Assembly (NCBI GenBank): GCA_948482415.1
Contig: CAOMFZ010000135.1
Span: 1-5,375, forward strand
Direction: 5' to 3'
Origin: an uncultured Mailhella sp.
GTDB lineage: Bacteria; Desulfobacterota; Desulfovibrionia; Desulfovibrionales; Desulfovibrionaceae
DNA: 5,375 nt
Part shown: positions 1 through 5,056 of the stretch, in pieces
Numbering within the stretch: position 1 is the first letter of the stretch
Layout: each line of letters begins with the position of its first letter
Notes under the pieces: generated by a model
Seen by the model: the letters and a program-made list of their open reading frames with translations, nothing else
Databases searched by the model: none
What the model was told of the DNA's origin: nothing
Program-made: the position numbers and the translations under genes

Positions 1-79
1 CAGAAAGGTTATTATAATGGATACTTAAATAACGAGCTGTATTATCAGCCATTGTGTTGTGATTAATAATGAGAGACAT
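1..79 (-). CDS. Second flagellin, N-terminal fragment (runs off left edge)
   Basis: Structural protein of the flagellar filament; only the first 26 codons are inside the window. The minus strand from the ATG at 79-77 encodes a peptide beginning MSLIINHNTMADNTARYL and ending IHYNNLS. It matches the start of the complete flagellin at 550-1401 at 16 of 26 positions, including MSL, NTMA and the HYN-LS pattern that opens helix D0. The start is supported by GGAGG at 89-85, five bases before the ATG. It lies downstream of, and on the same strand as, the other flagellin, so this is a tandem paralogue pair separated by 470 bases. The identity is too low for a recent duplicate. The initiation region can form a hairpin (75-104). 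Whether the gene is intact cannot be judged. The flagellin call is strong because both the protein start and the leader resemble the neighbour. Confidence 0.88.
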   Translation of the reverse strand, partial: MSLIINHNTMADNTARYLSIHYNNLS

Positions 80-104
80 AATATCCTCCATGATTGATAA
101 TGTC
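75..104 (-). promoter_or_regulatory. Shine-Dalgarno/start-codon hairpin of second flagellin
   Basis: On the minus strand GACATTATC (104-96) pairs with GATATTATGTC (85-75), giving 5 + 4 base pairs around a two-base TT bulge. The ten-base loop AATCATGGAG holds most of the Shine-Dalgarno sequence, with an ATGGA core, and the ATG start codon (79-77) lies in the 3' arm. The complete flagellin has an equivalent hairpin at 1397-1423. An A-N-GGA in a loop over the ribosome-binding site is the known type of CsrA binding site. The structure is read from the sequence; CsrA binding is inference. Confidence 0.5.
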
Positions 105-123
105 TTAACTCTATTTTTACCAG

Positions 124-142
124 ACATCGCGTCCTGCGATGT
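124..142 (-). promoter_or_regulatory. GGA-loop hairpin in leader of second flagellin
   Basis: A perfect 7-bp stem, ACATCGC and GCGATGT, encloses a five-base loop that reads AGGAC on the minus strand; a G-T pair can extend the base. The loop GGA is 45 bases upstream of the GGA in the Shine-Dalgarno sequence. No T-run follows on either strand, so a terminator is unlikely. It fits a second CsrA contact site, as in flagellin leaders of Bacillus. The hairpin is visible in the sequence; the role is inferred. Confidence 0.45.
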
Positions 143-170
143 TCCCTCACTGTCAAAAACAAATTCAAAT

Positions 171-254
171 GAAATTACATTATTTTTGTTATTTTCTATA
201 GAAAGCAAAAATGCCTTCTATAGAAAACCAGTAAAAATAGAAATTACATAATTT
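171..254. repeat. 15-base imperfect direct repeat
   Basis: GAAATTACATTATTT (171-185) recurs as GAAATTACATAATTT (240-254), with one mismatch and starts 69 bases apart. The copies flank the double palindrome. Function unknown. It might be a footprint of a small duplication or paired binding sites. Confidence 0.35.
192..227. promoter_or_regulatory. Paired TTCTATAGAA palindromes (candidate operator)
   Basis: The ten-base palindrome TTCTATAGAA occurs at 194-203 and again at 216-225, exactly 22 bases apart, close to two helical turns. Flanking TT and AA extend this to a perfect 12-base inverted repeat (192-203 with 216-227). The 12-base centre contains GCA and TGC, which could pair further. Two identical palindromes on one face of the helix suit a pair of dimers of a DNA-binding regulator. 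As RNA it would be a long AU-rich hairpin. It lies about 115-150 bases upstream of the second flagellin start. No regulator is recognised. Confidence 0.5.
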
Positions 255-276
255 CGACGCCATTTGCGGAATACGC

Positions 277-297
277 CGGCAAACTGCTGATTTGCCG
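277..297. repeat. Inverted repeat CGGCAAA / TTTGCCG
   Basis: A perfect 7-bp stem with a seven-base loop. A similar element, GGCAAA and TTTGCC around a single T and followed by the same GAG, lies upstream of the other flagellin (1511-1523), so each flagellin has one in its upstream region. No T-run follows directly. Role unknown. Confidence 0.35.
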
Positions 298-453
298 AGA
301 CTTGATTTCCCGCAAATTTTGTCATTTCACCTGCACGGCAAAAATATAAATTTCTGACAATGCAGGCAGTTAGCCTCATTACTCAAATTGAAAACTTCTG
401 TTTTGTCTTTGAGTTTCCCTGAGAAAATGTTACTGCTGTCAAACCTTTTGCCC

Positions 454-479
454 ATATCGGAATACATAACCATTCTGTA
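454..479 (-). promoter_or_regulatory. Possible sigma-28 promoter upstream of second flagellin
   Basis: On the minus strand TACA (479-476) is followed after 15 bases by CCGATAT (460-454). This resembles the flagellar sigma-28 elements (TAAA, then a GCCGATAA-type -10), although the spacing is one base short of the enteric consensus. It would give a leader of roughly 370 bases for the second flagellin, which is long. It may be a chance match. Confidence 0.25.
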
Positions 480-549
480 AGGCATAGGATTAATAAAACA
501 GCGTTTCTGCGTATGCCCATACTCGGACAAATTCCTGTTTCGGCAAGAA

Positions 550-1401
550 TTACAATAATTCCAATGCCAGCTGCGGGATAGTATTTGCCTGACCAAGCAT
601 AGACACAGCCGTACTTGCTAAAACCTGATTTCTGACAAATCTTGTCATTTCTGTTGCAACATCCACATCAGAAATACGGGATTCTGCGGACTGCAAGTTT
701 TCAGTTTGAATATTCAAGTTTGAAACAGTTGCTTCCAGACGGTTTTGCAGCGAACCAAGTGAAGCGCGGATATTGTCTTTTGAAACAATGGCTTTGCTGA
801 TTGCTCCAAGAGCCTTTCCTGCTTTTTCCTGTGTTTCAATACTTTTGCCGTCGCCTGTCGCTGCACTGCCCACACCAAGCTTATCTGCGGTCGCGCTTTG
901 GATTTCGACATAATAATAATCCTCAGCAGAATCATTATTGGGCCCAAAGTGGATTTTAAGCTTATTTGTATCAGCAAGGCTTCCGTCCAGTAATTTTACA
1001 TTACTGAACTTTGTCGCGCTGGCAATACGGGTGATTTCCGACGCCATTTGCTGATATTCAGAATCAATAATGGCACGCTGTACAGAATCATACGTTCCGG
1101 TTGCAGCTTGTTCTGCAAGTTCTTTCATACGAATAAGCTTTTCGTCGATAGTTTGGAGTGCTCCGTCAGCTGTCTGAATGAGCGAAATAGCATCGTTTGC
1201 ATTCCGCACGCCTTGCTGCAATGCCGCAATATCAGCACGCATCAGTTCCCGAACAGCCAGCCCGGCAGCATCATCAGCCGCTCTTTCAACACGAAGTCCG
1301 GAAGACAATTTGCGTGTGGAGTTTGAAAGAGCATTATAATGCGTATTCAAATTTCGAGAAATTGTATTTGCCATTGTGTTAGTATTAATAACAAGTGACA
1401 T
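550..1401 (-). CDS. fliC: Flagellin (complete, 283 residues)
   Basis: Flagellar filament subunit, exported through the flagellar type III apparatus and polymerised outside the cell. The conserved N-terminal D0/D1 region spans about residues 1-140 and includes KLSSGLRVERAADDAAGLAV (31-50), NANDAISLIQTADGAL (67-82) and RMKELAEQAATGTYDS (91-106). A short variable centre lies at about 141-195. The C-terminal D1/D0 region (about 196-283) contains LGSLQNRLE, the SAESRISDVDVATEMTRFVR segment and a terminal MLGQANTIPQLALELL. The length suits a flagellin lacking large D2/D3 domains. Arg91, Leu95 and Glu115 align by eye with flagellin residues known to contact TLR5, so the protein looks like the TLR5-recognised class (inference). 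The start is fixed by AAGGAGG at 1413-1407, five bases before the ATG, and by the family's MSLVIN beginning. It is divergent from panB, with a candidate sigma-28 promoter at 1484-1510 and a start-region hairpin at 1397-1423. Confidence 0.96.
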   Translation of the reverse strand: MSLVINTNTMANTISRNLNTHYNALSNSTRKLSSGLRVERAADDAAGLAVRELMRADIAALQQGVRNANDAISLIQTADGALQTIDEKLIRMKELAEQAATGTYDSVQRAIIDSEYQQMASEITRIASATKFSNVKLLDGSLADTNKLKIHFGPNNDSAEDYYYVEIQSATADKLGVGSAATGDGKSIETQEKAGKALGAISKAIVSKDNIRASLGSLQNRLEATVSNLNIQTENLQSAESRISDVDVATEMTRFVRNQVLASTAVSMLGQANTIPQLALELL

Positions 1402-1423
1402 AATTTCCTCCTTGAAACATGTC
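1397..1423 (-). promoter_or_regulatory. Shine-Dalgarno/start-codon hairpin of complete flagellin
   Basis: On the minus strand GACATGTTTC (1423-1414) pairs with GAAATTATGTC (1407-1397): five pairs, a G-T wobble beside one bulged T, then four pairs. The loop is AAGGAG, an exact A-N-GGA motif that is also the core of the ribosome-binding site, and the ATG (1401-1399) sits in the 3' arm. The fold matches the one at 75-104, with a swapped base pair in the inner stem (TTTC/GAAA here, TATC/GATA there). This supports a conserved RNA element. CsrA control is inferred by analogy with Bacillus and Campylobacter flagellin mRNAs. Confidence 0.55.
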
Positions 1424-1460
1424 TATCAGAAGTGTCTTATACGCCTGTACCTCCAATATT

Positions 1461-1606
1461 TAAAATTTTTGGCGCTACCTCTTTTAACGGCAGGACTTTT
1501 TATTTCATTAGGCAAATTTTGCCGAGCGGGAAAATTTTTCCTGCCCGAAAATTTGGCTTCAAAAAGACGCACTTCCCCAAAATTTTTCCTCTTTTAAAAA
1601 TTTTTT
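1461..1606. repeat. AT-rich A/T-block array in divergent intergenic region
   Basis: The 312 bases between the flagellin and panB contain no gene. Six blocks of three to five A followed by three or more T are centred near 1465, 1516, 1534, 1551, 1582 and 1600. Two form perfect odd palindromes: GGCAAA-T-TTTGCC (1511-1523) and GGAAAA-T-TTTTCC (1529-1541), with centres 18 bases apart. CGGG (1527-1530) and CCCG (1544-1547) frame the second. Such blocks favour bent or easily opened DNA and could bind a nucleoid protein or regulator. The flagellin -35 element (1507-1510) abuts the first palindrome. Confidence 0.4.
1484..1510 (-). promoter_or_regulatory. Candidate sigma-28 (FliA) promoter of complete flagellin
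   Basis: On the minus strand TAAT (1510-1507), 15 bases, then GCCGTTAA (1491-1484). The sigma-28 consensus is TAAA, 15 bases, GCCGATAA, so the -10 matches at 7 of 8 and the -35 at 3 of 4 with exact spacing. Transcription would begin near 1477, leaving a leader of about 75 bases that includes the start-region hairpin and an upstream GGAGG at 1454-1450. Sigma-28 control is usual for flagellins. Confidence 0.5.
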
Positions 1607-1635
1607 CTTTTGACGCATTGCTCTTTTACAAAACA

Positions 1636-1664
1636 TTGGTTAAAGTTTCGCCATACATTTTAAA
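1636..1664 (+). promoter_or_regulatory. panB: Weak sigma-70-like promoter candidate for panB
   Basis: TTGGTT (1636-1641) and TTTAAA (1659-1664) are 17 bases apart, about 50 bases upstream of panB. Each matches the consensus at four of six positions. In such AT-rich sequence this is weak, and TTGACG at 1610-1615 has no good -10 at the right distance. A panB promoter must lie in this region if the divergent arrangement is real, but the exact site is uncertain. Confidence 0.2.
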
Positions 1665-1686
1665 ACACTCTTCCTTTTACCATAAA

Positions 1687-1712
1687 TAAACGAGGCAACT
1701 AAACGAGGCAGC
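1687..1712 (+). repeat. panB: Tandem 13-base repeat carrying duplicated ribosome-binding site of panB
   Basis: TAAACGAGGCAAC (1687-1699) is followed immediately by TAAACGAGGCAGC (1700-1712), 12 of 13 identical, ending one base before the panB ATG. Each copy carries a GAGG Shine-Dalgarno core. The second (1705-1708) is five bases from the start codon and decides the start. The first (1692-1695) is 18 bases away and too far to initiate directly. Confidence 0.65.
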
Positions 1713-1713
1713 T

Positions 1714-2547
1714 ATGAGCAAAAAAACTATTCTTAACATTAAAGAATGCAAAAATGTAAAAAAACTGACCATGCTGACTGCTTATGACGCGGCAAGTGCC
1801 AGAATTGTTGAAAAAGCAGGCATAGATATGATTTTGGTGGGCGATTCCCTGGGCATGACCATGCAGGGAAAAAATGATACCAACAGTGTCACTGTGGACG
1901 ATATGATTTATCATGCGAAAATTGTCTGCAATAATGCACCGAATACCTTTGTCGTGGTGGATATGCCCTTTATGAGCTATGAAATCGGCGTGGAACAAGC
2001 CCTTGAAAACGCAGGAAGAATTTTCAGAGAAACAGGCGCCAGAGCTGTAAAGCTTGAGGGCGGAGAAACAGTCCTGCCGCAAATTAAAGCCCTTGTGAAT
2101 GCAGGTATTCCGGTTATGGGACATCTGGGGCTGACTCCGCAGCGTTCTGCCATGCTCGGCGGCTTCAAAGCACAGGCAAAAACCGCTGCAGGAGCAAAAA
2201 AACTTCTGGAAGAAGCACTTATGCTCGAAGATGCCGGCTGTTTTTCCATAGTTCTGGAAGCCGTGCCCCACAAAATTGCCGATGTGATTACGCAAAAACT
2301 TTCTATTCCAACCATTGGCATTGGCGCAGGAAACGGCTGTGACGGACAGGTGCTTGTATTCCATGACATGCTGGGCTTTTCTGACTTTACCCCCCGCTTT
2401 GCCAAACGCTATGCAGAACTGGGTGATTTGGCAGTCAAAGCCATTCAGGAATATGTAAAAGAAGTGGAAACAAGTGCATTTCCCGAAACGGAAAAACATA
2501 CCTTTACCATTGCTGACGAAGAATGGGAAAAATTCATTAAATCATAA
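1714..2547 (+). CDS. panB: 3-methyl-2-oxobutanoate hydroxymethyltransferase (PanB)
   Basis: First committed enzyme of pantothenate synthesis in the cytoplasm. It transfers a hydroxymethyl group from 5,10-methylenetetrahydrofolate to 2-oxoisovalerate to give ketopantoate, using a divalent metal. The 277-residue protein is a (beta/alpha)8-barrel that aligns end to end with E. coli PanB. Visible motifs are LTAYDAASA (21-29), LVGDSLGMT (41-49) with metal ligand Asp44 and Ser45, VDMPFM (82-87) with Asp83, VKLEGG (112-117) with Lys113 and metal-binding Glu115, GHLGLTPQ (136-143), VLEAVP (180-185) with catalytic Glu182, and IGIGAGNGCDGQVLV (201-215). All expected active-site residues are present. 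Length is near the usual 260-280, with a short acidic C-terminal extension. The start follows GAGG at 1705-1708. It is divergent from the flagellin and 15 bases upstream of priA. The usual partner panC is not in the window. Confidence 0.97.
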   Translation: MSKKTILNIKECKNVKKLTMLTAYDAASARIVEKAGIDMILVGDSLGMTMQGKNDTNSVTVDDMIYHAKIVCNNAPNTFVVVDMPFMSYEIGVEQALENAGRIFRETGARAVKLEGGETVLPQIKALVNAGIPVMGHLGLTPQRSAMLGGFKAQAKTAAGAKKLLEEALMLEDAGCFSIVLEAVPHKIADVITQKLSIPTIGIGAGNGCDGQVLVFHDMLGFSDFTPRFAKRYAELGDLAVKAIQEYVKEVETSAFPETEKHTFTIADEEWEKFIKS

Positions 2548-2562
2548 TAACACGAATTTTTT

Positions 2563-4914
2563 ATGTTCTGTCATGTTGCTCTCCTCAGTCCTCCCTACAC
2601 CACGCTGACCTATGCCTATCCGGCAATTTTTCCTGAAAATTTCTGGGAAACGGGTATGCGCGTGGCTGTTCCTTTGGGTAACGGGGCTGTGCGCATTGGC
2701 GTGATTACCGCTTTATCTGCGGAAAAAGAGGGCGATTTTCAAGTTAAAGAACTTGCCTTTCCCATGGAGCAGAAAAGTCTCTTAAACCGCGACTATCTAT
2801 TAATGACAGAACAGCTGGGCAAAAAACAATTTGTCAGTATCGGGCGCATTTTAGGCAATGTTCTGCCCGGCAATCTGAAAACCACGCAAAATATCCGCCT
2901 GCGTTATTTTCAGGGAACACAAAAACCAAAACTGTACAAAATACGCGAAATTCCGCATTTGCCCCTGTCTGAAAAAGAAATGCTCGCCAAGGCTTTTTTG
3001 GAAAATCAAGCCCAAATTCTGGAACTGGCTGAAAACACCAGCCTGACAGAAAAAATTACGCTTCTGGCAGAACCGCCCTGGAATATCCGCGCCAATGCCG
3101 ACAAGCAGCGGGAAATTCTGGATTTTTTGGCGGATAACGGCAGCATTGTCCGCAATGCCTTTCAAAAAAAATTCCCCGGCCACGGGCAGGCGCTGAATAC
3201 ATTAATTAAAAATGGCATGGTGGGCATTGTGGCGCTGGAACAGGAGGAAAAGCTCAGTGAGGAGTTTCTGCCGCCGCCCATGCCCTGTTTTCAGCTCAAT
3301 GCCAAACAGCAGGAAATTTATGACGCGCTCAGTCCGCATTTAAAAGCAGGCACGACAGAAAGCAAAACAGCGCTTCTCTACGGCGTCACCGGCAGCGGCA
3401 AAACTGCCCTCTATCTGGAATTGGCGCAAAAAGCGCTCAACGAAAATAAATCCGTGCTCCTGCTTGCTCCGGAAGTGGCTATTGCCCTTAAACTGCGGCA
3501 GGACGCCCTGAACAGAAATTTGCCGGTCATACTTTATCATGGCTACCAATCACCCAAACAAAAGGAACGCACATTCAAAGCCTGTGCCGCAAGCTCCAAG
3601 CCGCTTTTTGTCATTGGCACGCGCTCTGCCCTTTTCCTGCCCATGCCTAAGCTTGGGCTGATTATTTTAGATGAAGAACACGACGATTCTTTCAAACAGG
3701 ACGAGGGACTGCTCTATCACGCCAAGGACATTGCCTGGTACAGGGCACATAAAAATAACGGGCTTTTTCTCATGGGTTCTGCCACGCCTGACATCAAGTC
3801 CTATTATGCCACCGAACAAAATATGTATGCGCGCTATGAAATGTTGGAACGCATCGGCAATGCCACACTTCCGGAAATCCGGCTGGCAGACATCAGCAAA
3901 ATCTCCCAAAGCTTTGCGCCTGAAACAGTACTTGCCCTGAAACAGTGCATAAAAAACGGCGAACAGGCTATTATTATGCTCAACAGACGGGGCTATGCGC
4001 CGCTGATGTTTTGCGTGGAGTGCAAAAAAACCGCCCGCTGTCCCAACTGTGATATTTCCCTGACCTATCACAAAAAACGGGAAATTCTCTCCTGCCATTA
4101 CTGCGGCTATATCCGCCATGTGCCAAGTCCCTGCCCCGAATGCGGGAATTTGCACAGTATCCCGCTGGGAGACGGCACAGAACGCATTGAAGAACAAATC
4201 AATGAAATGTTTCAAAACGGCTCTGCGCCCAAGGTTTTGCGTCTCGACAAGGACAGCACCCGCAAAGAGGGAAAAATGGAGGAAATTCTCAATGCCTTTG
4301 CCAAGCAGGAAGCACAAATTCTGGTGGGCACGCAAATGCTTTCAAAAGGGCACCATTTCCCCAATGTGACACTGGCTGTTATTCTGGACGCGGATTTGGG
4401 AATTAACTTTCCCGATTATCGGGCTCTTGAGCGGACTTTTCAGCTCATTACCCAGGCTGCCGGACGGGCTGGACGAGGGGAAAAAAAAGGCAAAGTCATT
4501 ATTCAGACCAGAGACATGGAAAATCCTTTCTGGCAGCATATTTTAAAAGGAAATTACCTGACTTTTTACACACAGGAAATTGCCCAGCGCCAAAAACGCA
4601 ATTATCCGCCCTTCACCAAGCTTGCCCTTATTCGCTGTTCTTTCCCTAAAAATAAGCCCGCGGCAAAAGAAATTTGGGATACCTTTATCAAAGAAATCAA
4701 ACAAAAAGCAGCACAGTCAGGCATACGCGCCACAGGCTCAATCCCTGCCCCTCTTGCGCTTTTGCAGGGCAGACTGCGCTTTCAATGCTTTATCCGCGCT
4801 GATAATTGGAACAGCATACGCACGCTGTATGCATCTTGTTTACCAAAACAAAGTGTTTTGCAGGCAAATGAAATTCGCCTGCAATTCGATTTGGACCCCA
4901 CCAACATGCTTTAA
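2563..4914 (+). CDS. priA: Primosomal protein N' (replication-restart helicase PriA)
   Basis: A 3'-5' superfamily 2 DNA helicase that recognises stalled or broken forks and reloads the replicative helicase. The 783-residue protein aligns with E. coli PriA throughout, including the HVAL start. The 3' DNA-end-binding domain is about residues 1-105, with winged-helix and linker regions up to about 245. Helicase lobe 1 has Walker A GVTGSGKT (274-281), GTRSALF (352-358), DEEH (370-373) and GSATPD (405-410). The zinc region has eight cysteines at 484, 487, 493, 496, 511, 514, 524 and 527, spaced exactly as in E. coli (all offset by 48). Lobe 2 has GTERIEE (538-544), VGTQMLSKGHHFP (588-600) and QAAGRAGRG (631-639). 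The C-terminal domain ends in QFDLDPTNML. The motif after Walker A reads APEVAIALK where I would expect a form like PE-I-x-L-T; this may be lineage variation. No Shine-Dalgarno precedes the ATG, and panB ends 15 bases upstream in two consecutive TAA codons, so translational coupling is plausible. Confidence 0.97.
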   Translation: MFCHVALLSPPYTTLTYAYPAIFPENFWETGMRVAVPLGNGAVRIGVITALSAEKEGDFQVKELAFPMEQKSLLNRDYLLMTEQLGKKQFVSIGRILGNVLPGNLKTTQNIRLRYFQGTQKPKLYKIREIPHLPLSEKEMLAKAFLENQAQILELAENTSLTEKITLLAEPPWNIRANADKQREILDFLADNGSIVRNAFQKKFPGHGQALNTLIKNGMVGIVALEQEEKLSEEFLPPPMPCFQLNAKQQEIYDALSPHLKAGTTESKTALLYGVTGSGKTALYLELAQKALNENKSVLLLAPEVAIALKLRQDALNRNLPVILYHGYQSPKQKERTFKACAASSKPLFVIGTRSALFLPMPKLGLIILDEEHDDSFKQDEGLLYHAKDIAWYRAHKNNGLFLMGSATPDIKSYYATEQNMYARYEMLERIGNATLPEIRLADISKISQSFAPETVLALKQCIKNGEQAIIMLNRRGYAPLMFCVECKKTARCPNCDISLTYHKKREILSCHYCGYIRHVPSPCPECGNLHSIPLGDGTERIEEQINEMFQNGSAPKVLRLDKDSTRKEGKMEEILNAFAKQEAQILVGTQMLSKGHHFPNVTLAVILDADLGINFPDYRALERTFQLITQAAGRAGRGEKKGKVIIQTRDMENPFWQHILKGNYLTFYTQEIAQRQKRNYPPFTKLALIRCSFPKNKPAAKEIWDTFIKEIKQKAAQSGIRATGSIPAPLALLQGRLRFQCFIRADNWNSIRTLYASCLPKQSVLQANEIRLQFDLDPTNML

Positions 4915-4956
4915 TTCTTTTTTGCAAAAAAAAAGAATTACGCAAAAATTCTTTTT
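4912..4956 (+). terminator. Two overlapping AT-rich hairpins after priA
   Basis: TAATTCTTTTTT (4912-4923), which includes the priA stop codon, is a perfect 12-base inverted match to 4929-4940 with a five-base loop. The middle segment AAAAAGAATT (4930-4939) also pairs perfectly over 10 bases with AATTCTTTTT (4947-4956) and a seven-base loop. The two folds are mutually exclusive. The second ends in a T-run, as a terminator would, but the stems have few G-C pairs and would be weak. Confidence 0.35.
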
Positions 4957-5016
4957 ATAATATATTATTTAAAAAATATTTTTTCCGGAGATACCTCCCC
5001 GCACCTCATTTTTAAT

Positions 5017-5056
5017 AAAGGGGAAAACCTTAACGGGGCAAGCCCCTTTAGTTTTT
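5017..5056 (+). terminator. Candidate intrinsic terminator of the panB-priA unit
   Basis: GGGG (5035-5038) and CCCC (5043-5046) form a short stem with loop CAAG, followed by TTTAGTTTTT. AAAGGGG at 5017-5023 can instead pair with CCCCTTT at 5043-5049, giving a longer stem before the same T-rich tract. CTCCTTT (5057-5063) and a second CCCCTTT (5068-5074) follow, so the segment contains three YYCCTTT units. Either fold could terminate transcription arriving from priA. The minus strand also has GGGG/CCCC followed by a T-containing tract, so it might work in both directions. Confidence 0.4.

Larger units (their letters stand above)
111..240. repeat. 10-base inverted repeat enclosing both leader hairpins
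   Basis: CTATTTTTAC at 111-120 is the exact reverse complement of GTAAAAATAG at 231-240. The pair brackets the GGA-loop hairpin (124-142) and the double palindrome (192-227). It could close a large multibranch leader structure, or be a chance match in AT-rich sequence. Confidence 0.35.
80..549. other. 470-base intergenic region between the two flagellins
   Basis: I find no convincing gene here. A minus-strand frame enters from inside the flagellin gene and stays open to 327, but it has no start signal of its own and no recognisable motif. The 80-255 half is very AT-rich and dense in symmetry: hairpin 124-142, dyad 192-227, and longer repeats at 111-240 and 171-254. The 255-549 half holds an inverted repeat at 277-297 and a possible sigma-28 promoter at 454-479. 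No classical terminator with a T-run follows the complete flagellin. A weak stem-loop at 542-568 overlaps its stop codon: GGCA pairs with TGCC, and GAATT with AATTC. Transcripts may therefore read through towards the second flagellin. Confidence 0.6.

Noticed and set aside
203..217. Sigma-54-like GG...GC (AGGCATTTTTGC) on the minus strand
   Set aside because: The GG-to-GC distance is three bases too short for a sigma-54 promoter, and spacing is strict for that factor.
69..251. A 60-codon plus-strand frame across the second flagellin start
   Set aside because: It overlaps the flagellin start and leader on the opposite strand in AT-rich sequence and has no ribosome-binding site.
327..596. An 89-codon minus-strand frame overlapping the flagellin 3' end
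   Set aside because: Its start lies inside the flagellin in another frame, no ribosome-binding site supports it or an internal start, and the peptide resembles nothing I know; the paired cysteines are probably accidental.
1423..1449. A TACA / CTGATAG pair on the minus strand as flagellin promoter
   Set aside because: Spacing is 16 bases and the -10 is poor; transcription would begin inside the start-region hairpin, leaving about 15 bases of leader. The 1484-1510 candidate fits much better.
1699..2499. A 266-codon open frame on the minus strand opposite panB
   Set aside because: It is the antisense shadow of a fully conserved panB gene; the predicted peptide is rich in Cys, Phe and His with no recognisable domain and no ribosome-binding site.
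3667..4335. A 222-codon minus-strand frame inside priA
   Set aside because: It lies opposite the helicase and zinc motifs of PriA, whose conservation explains the open frame; no start signal or domain seen.
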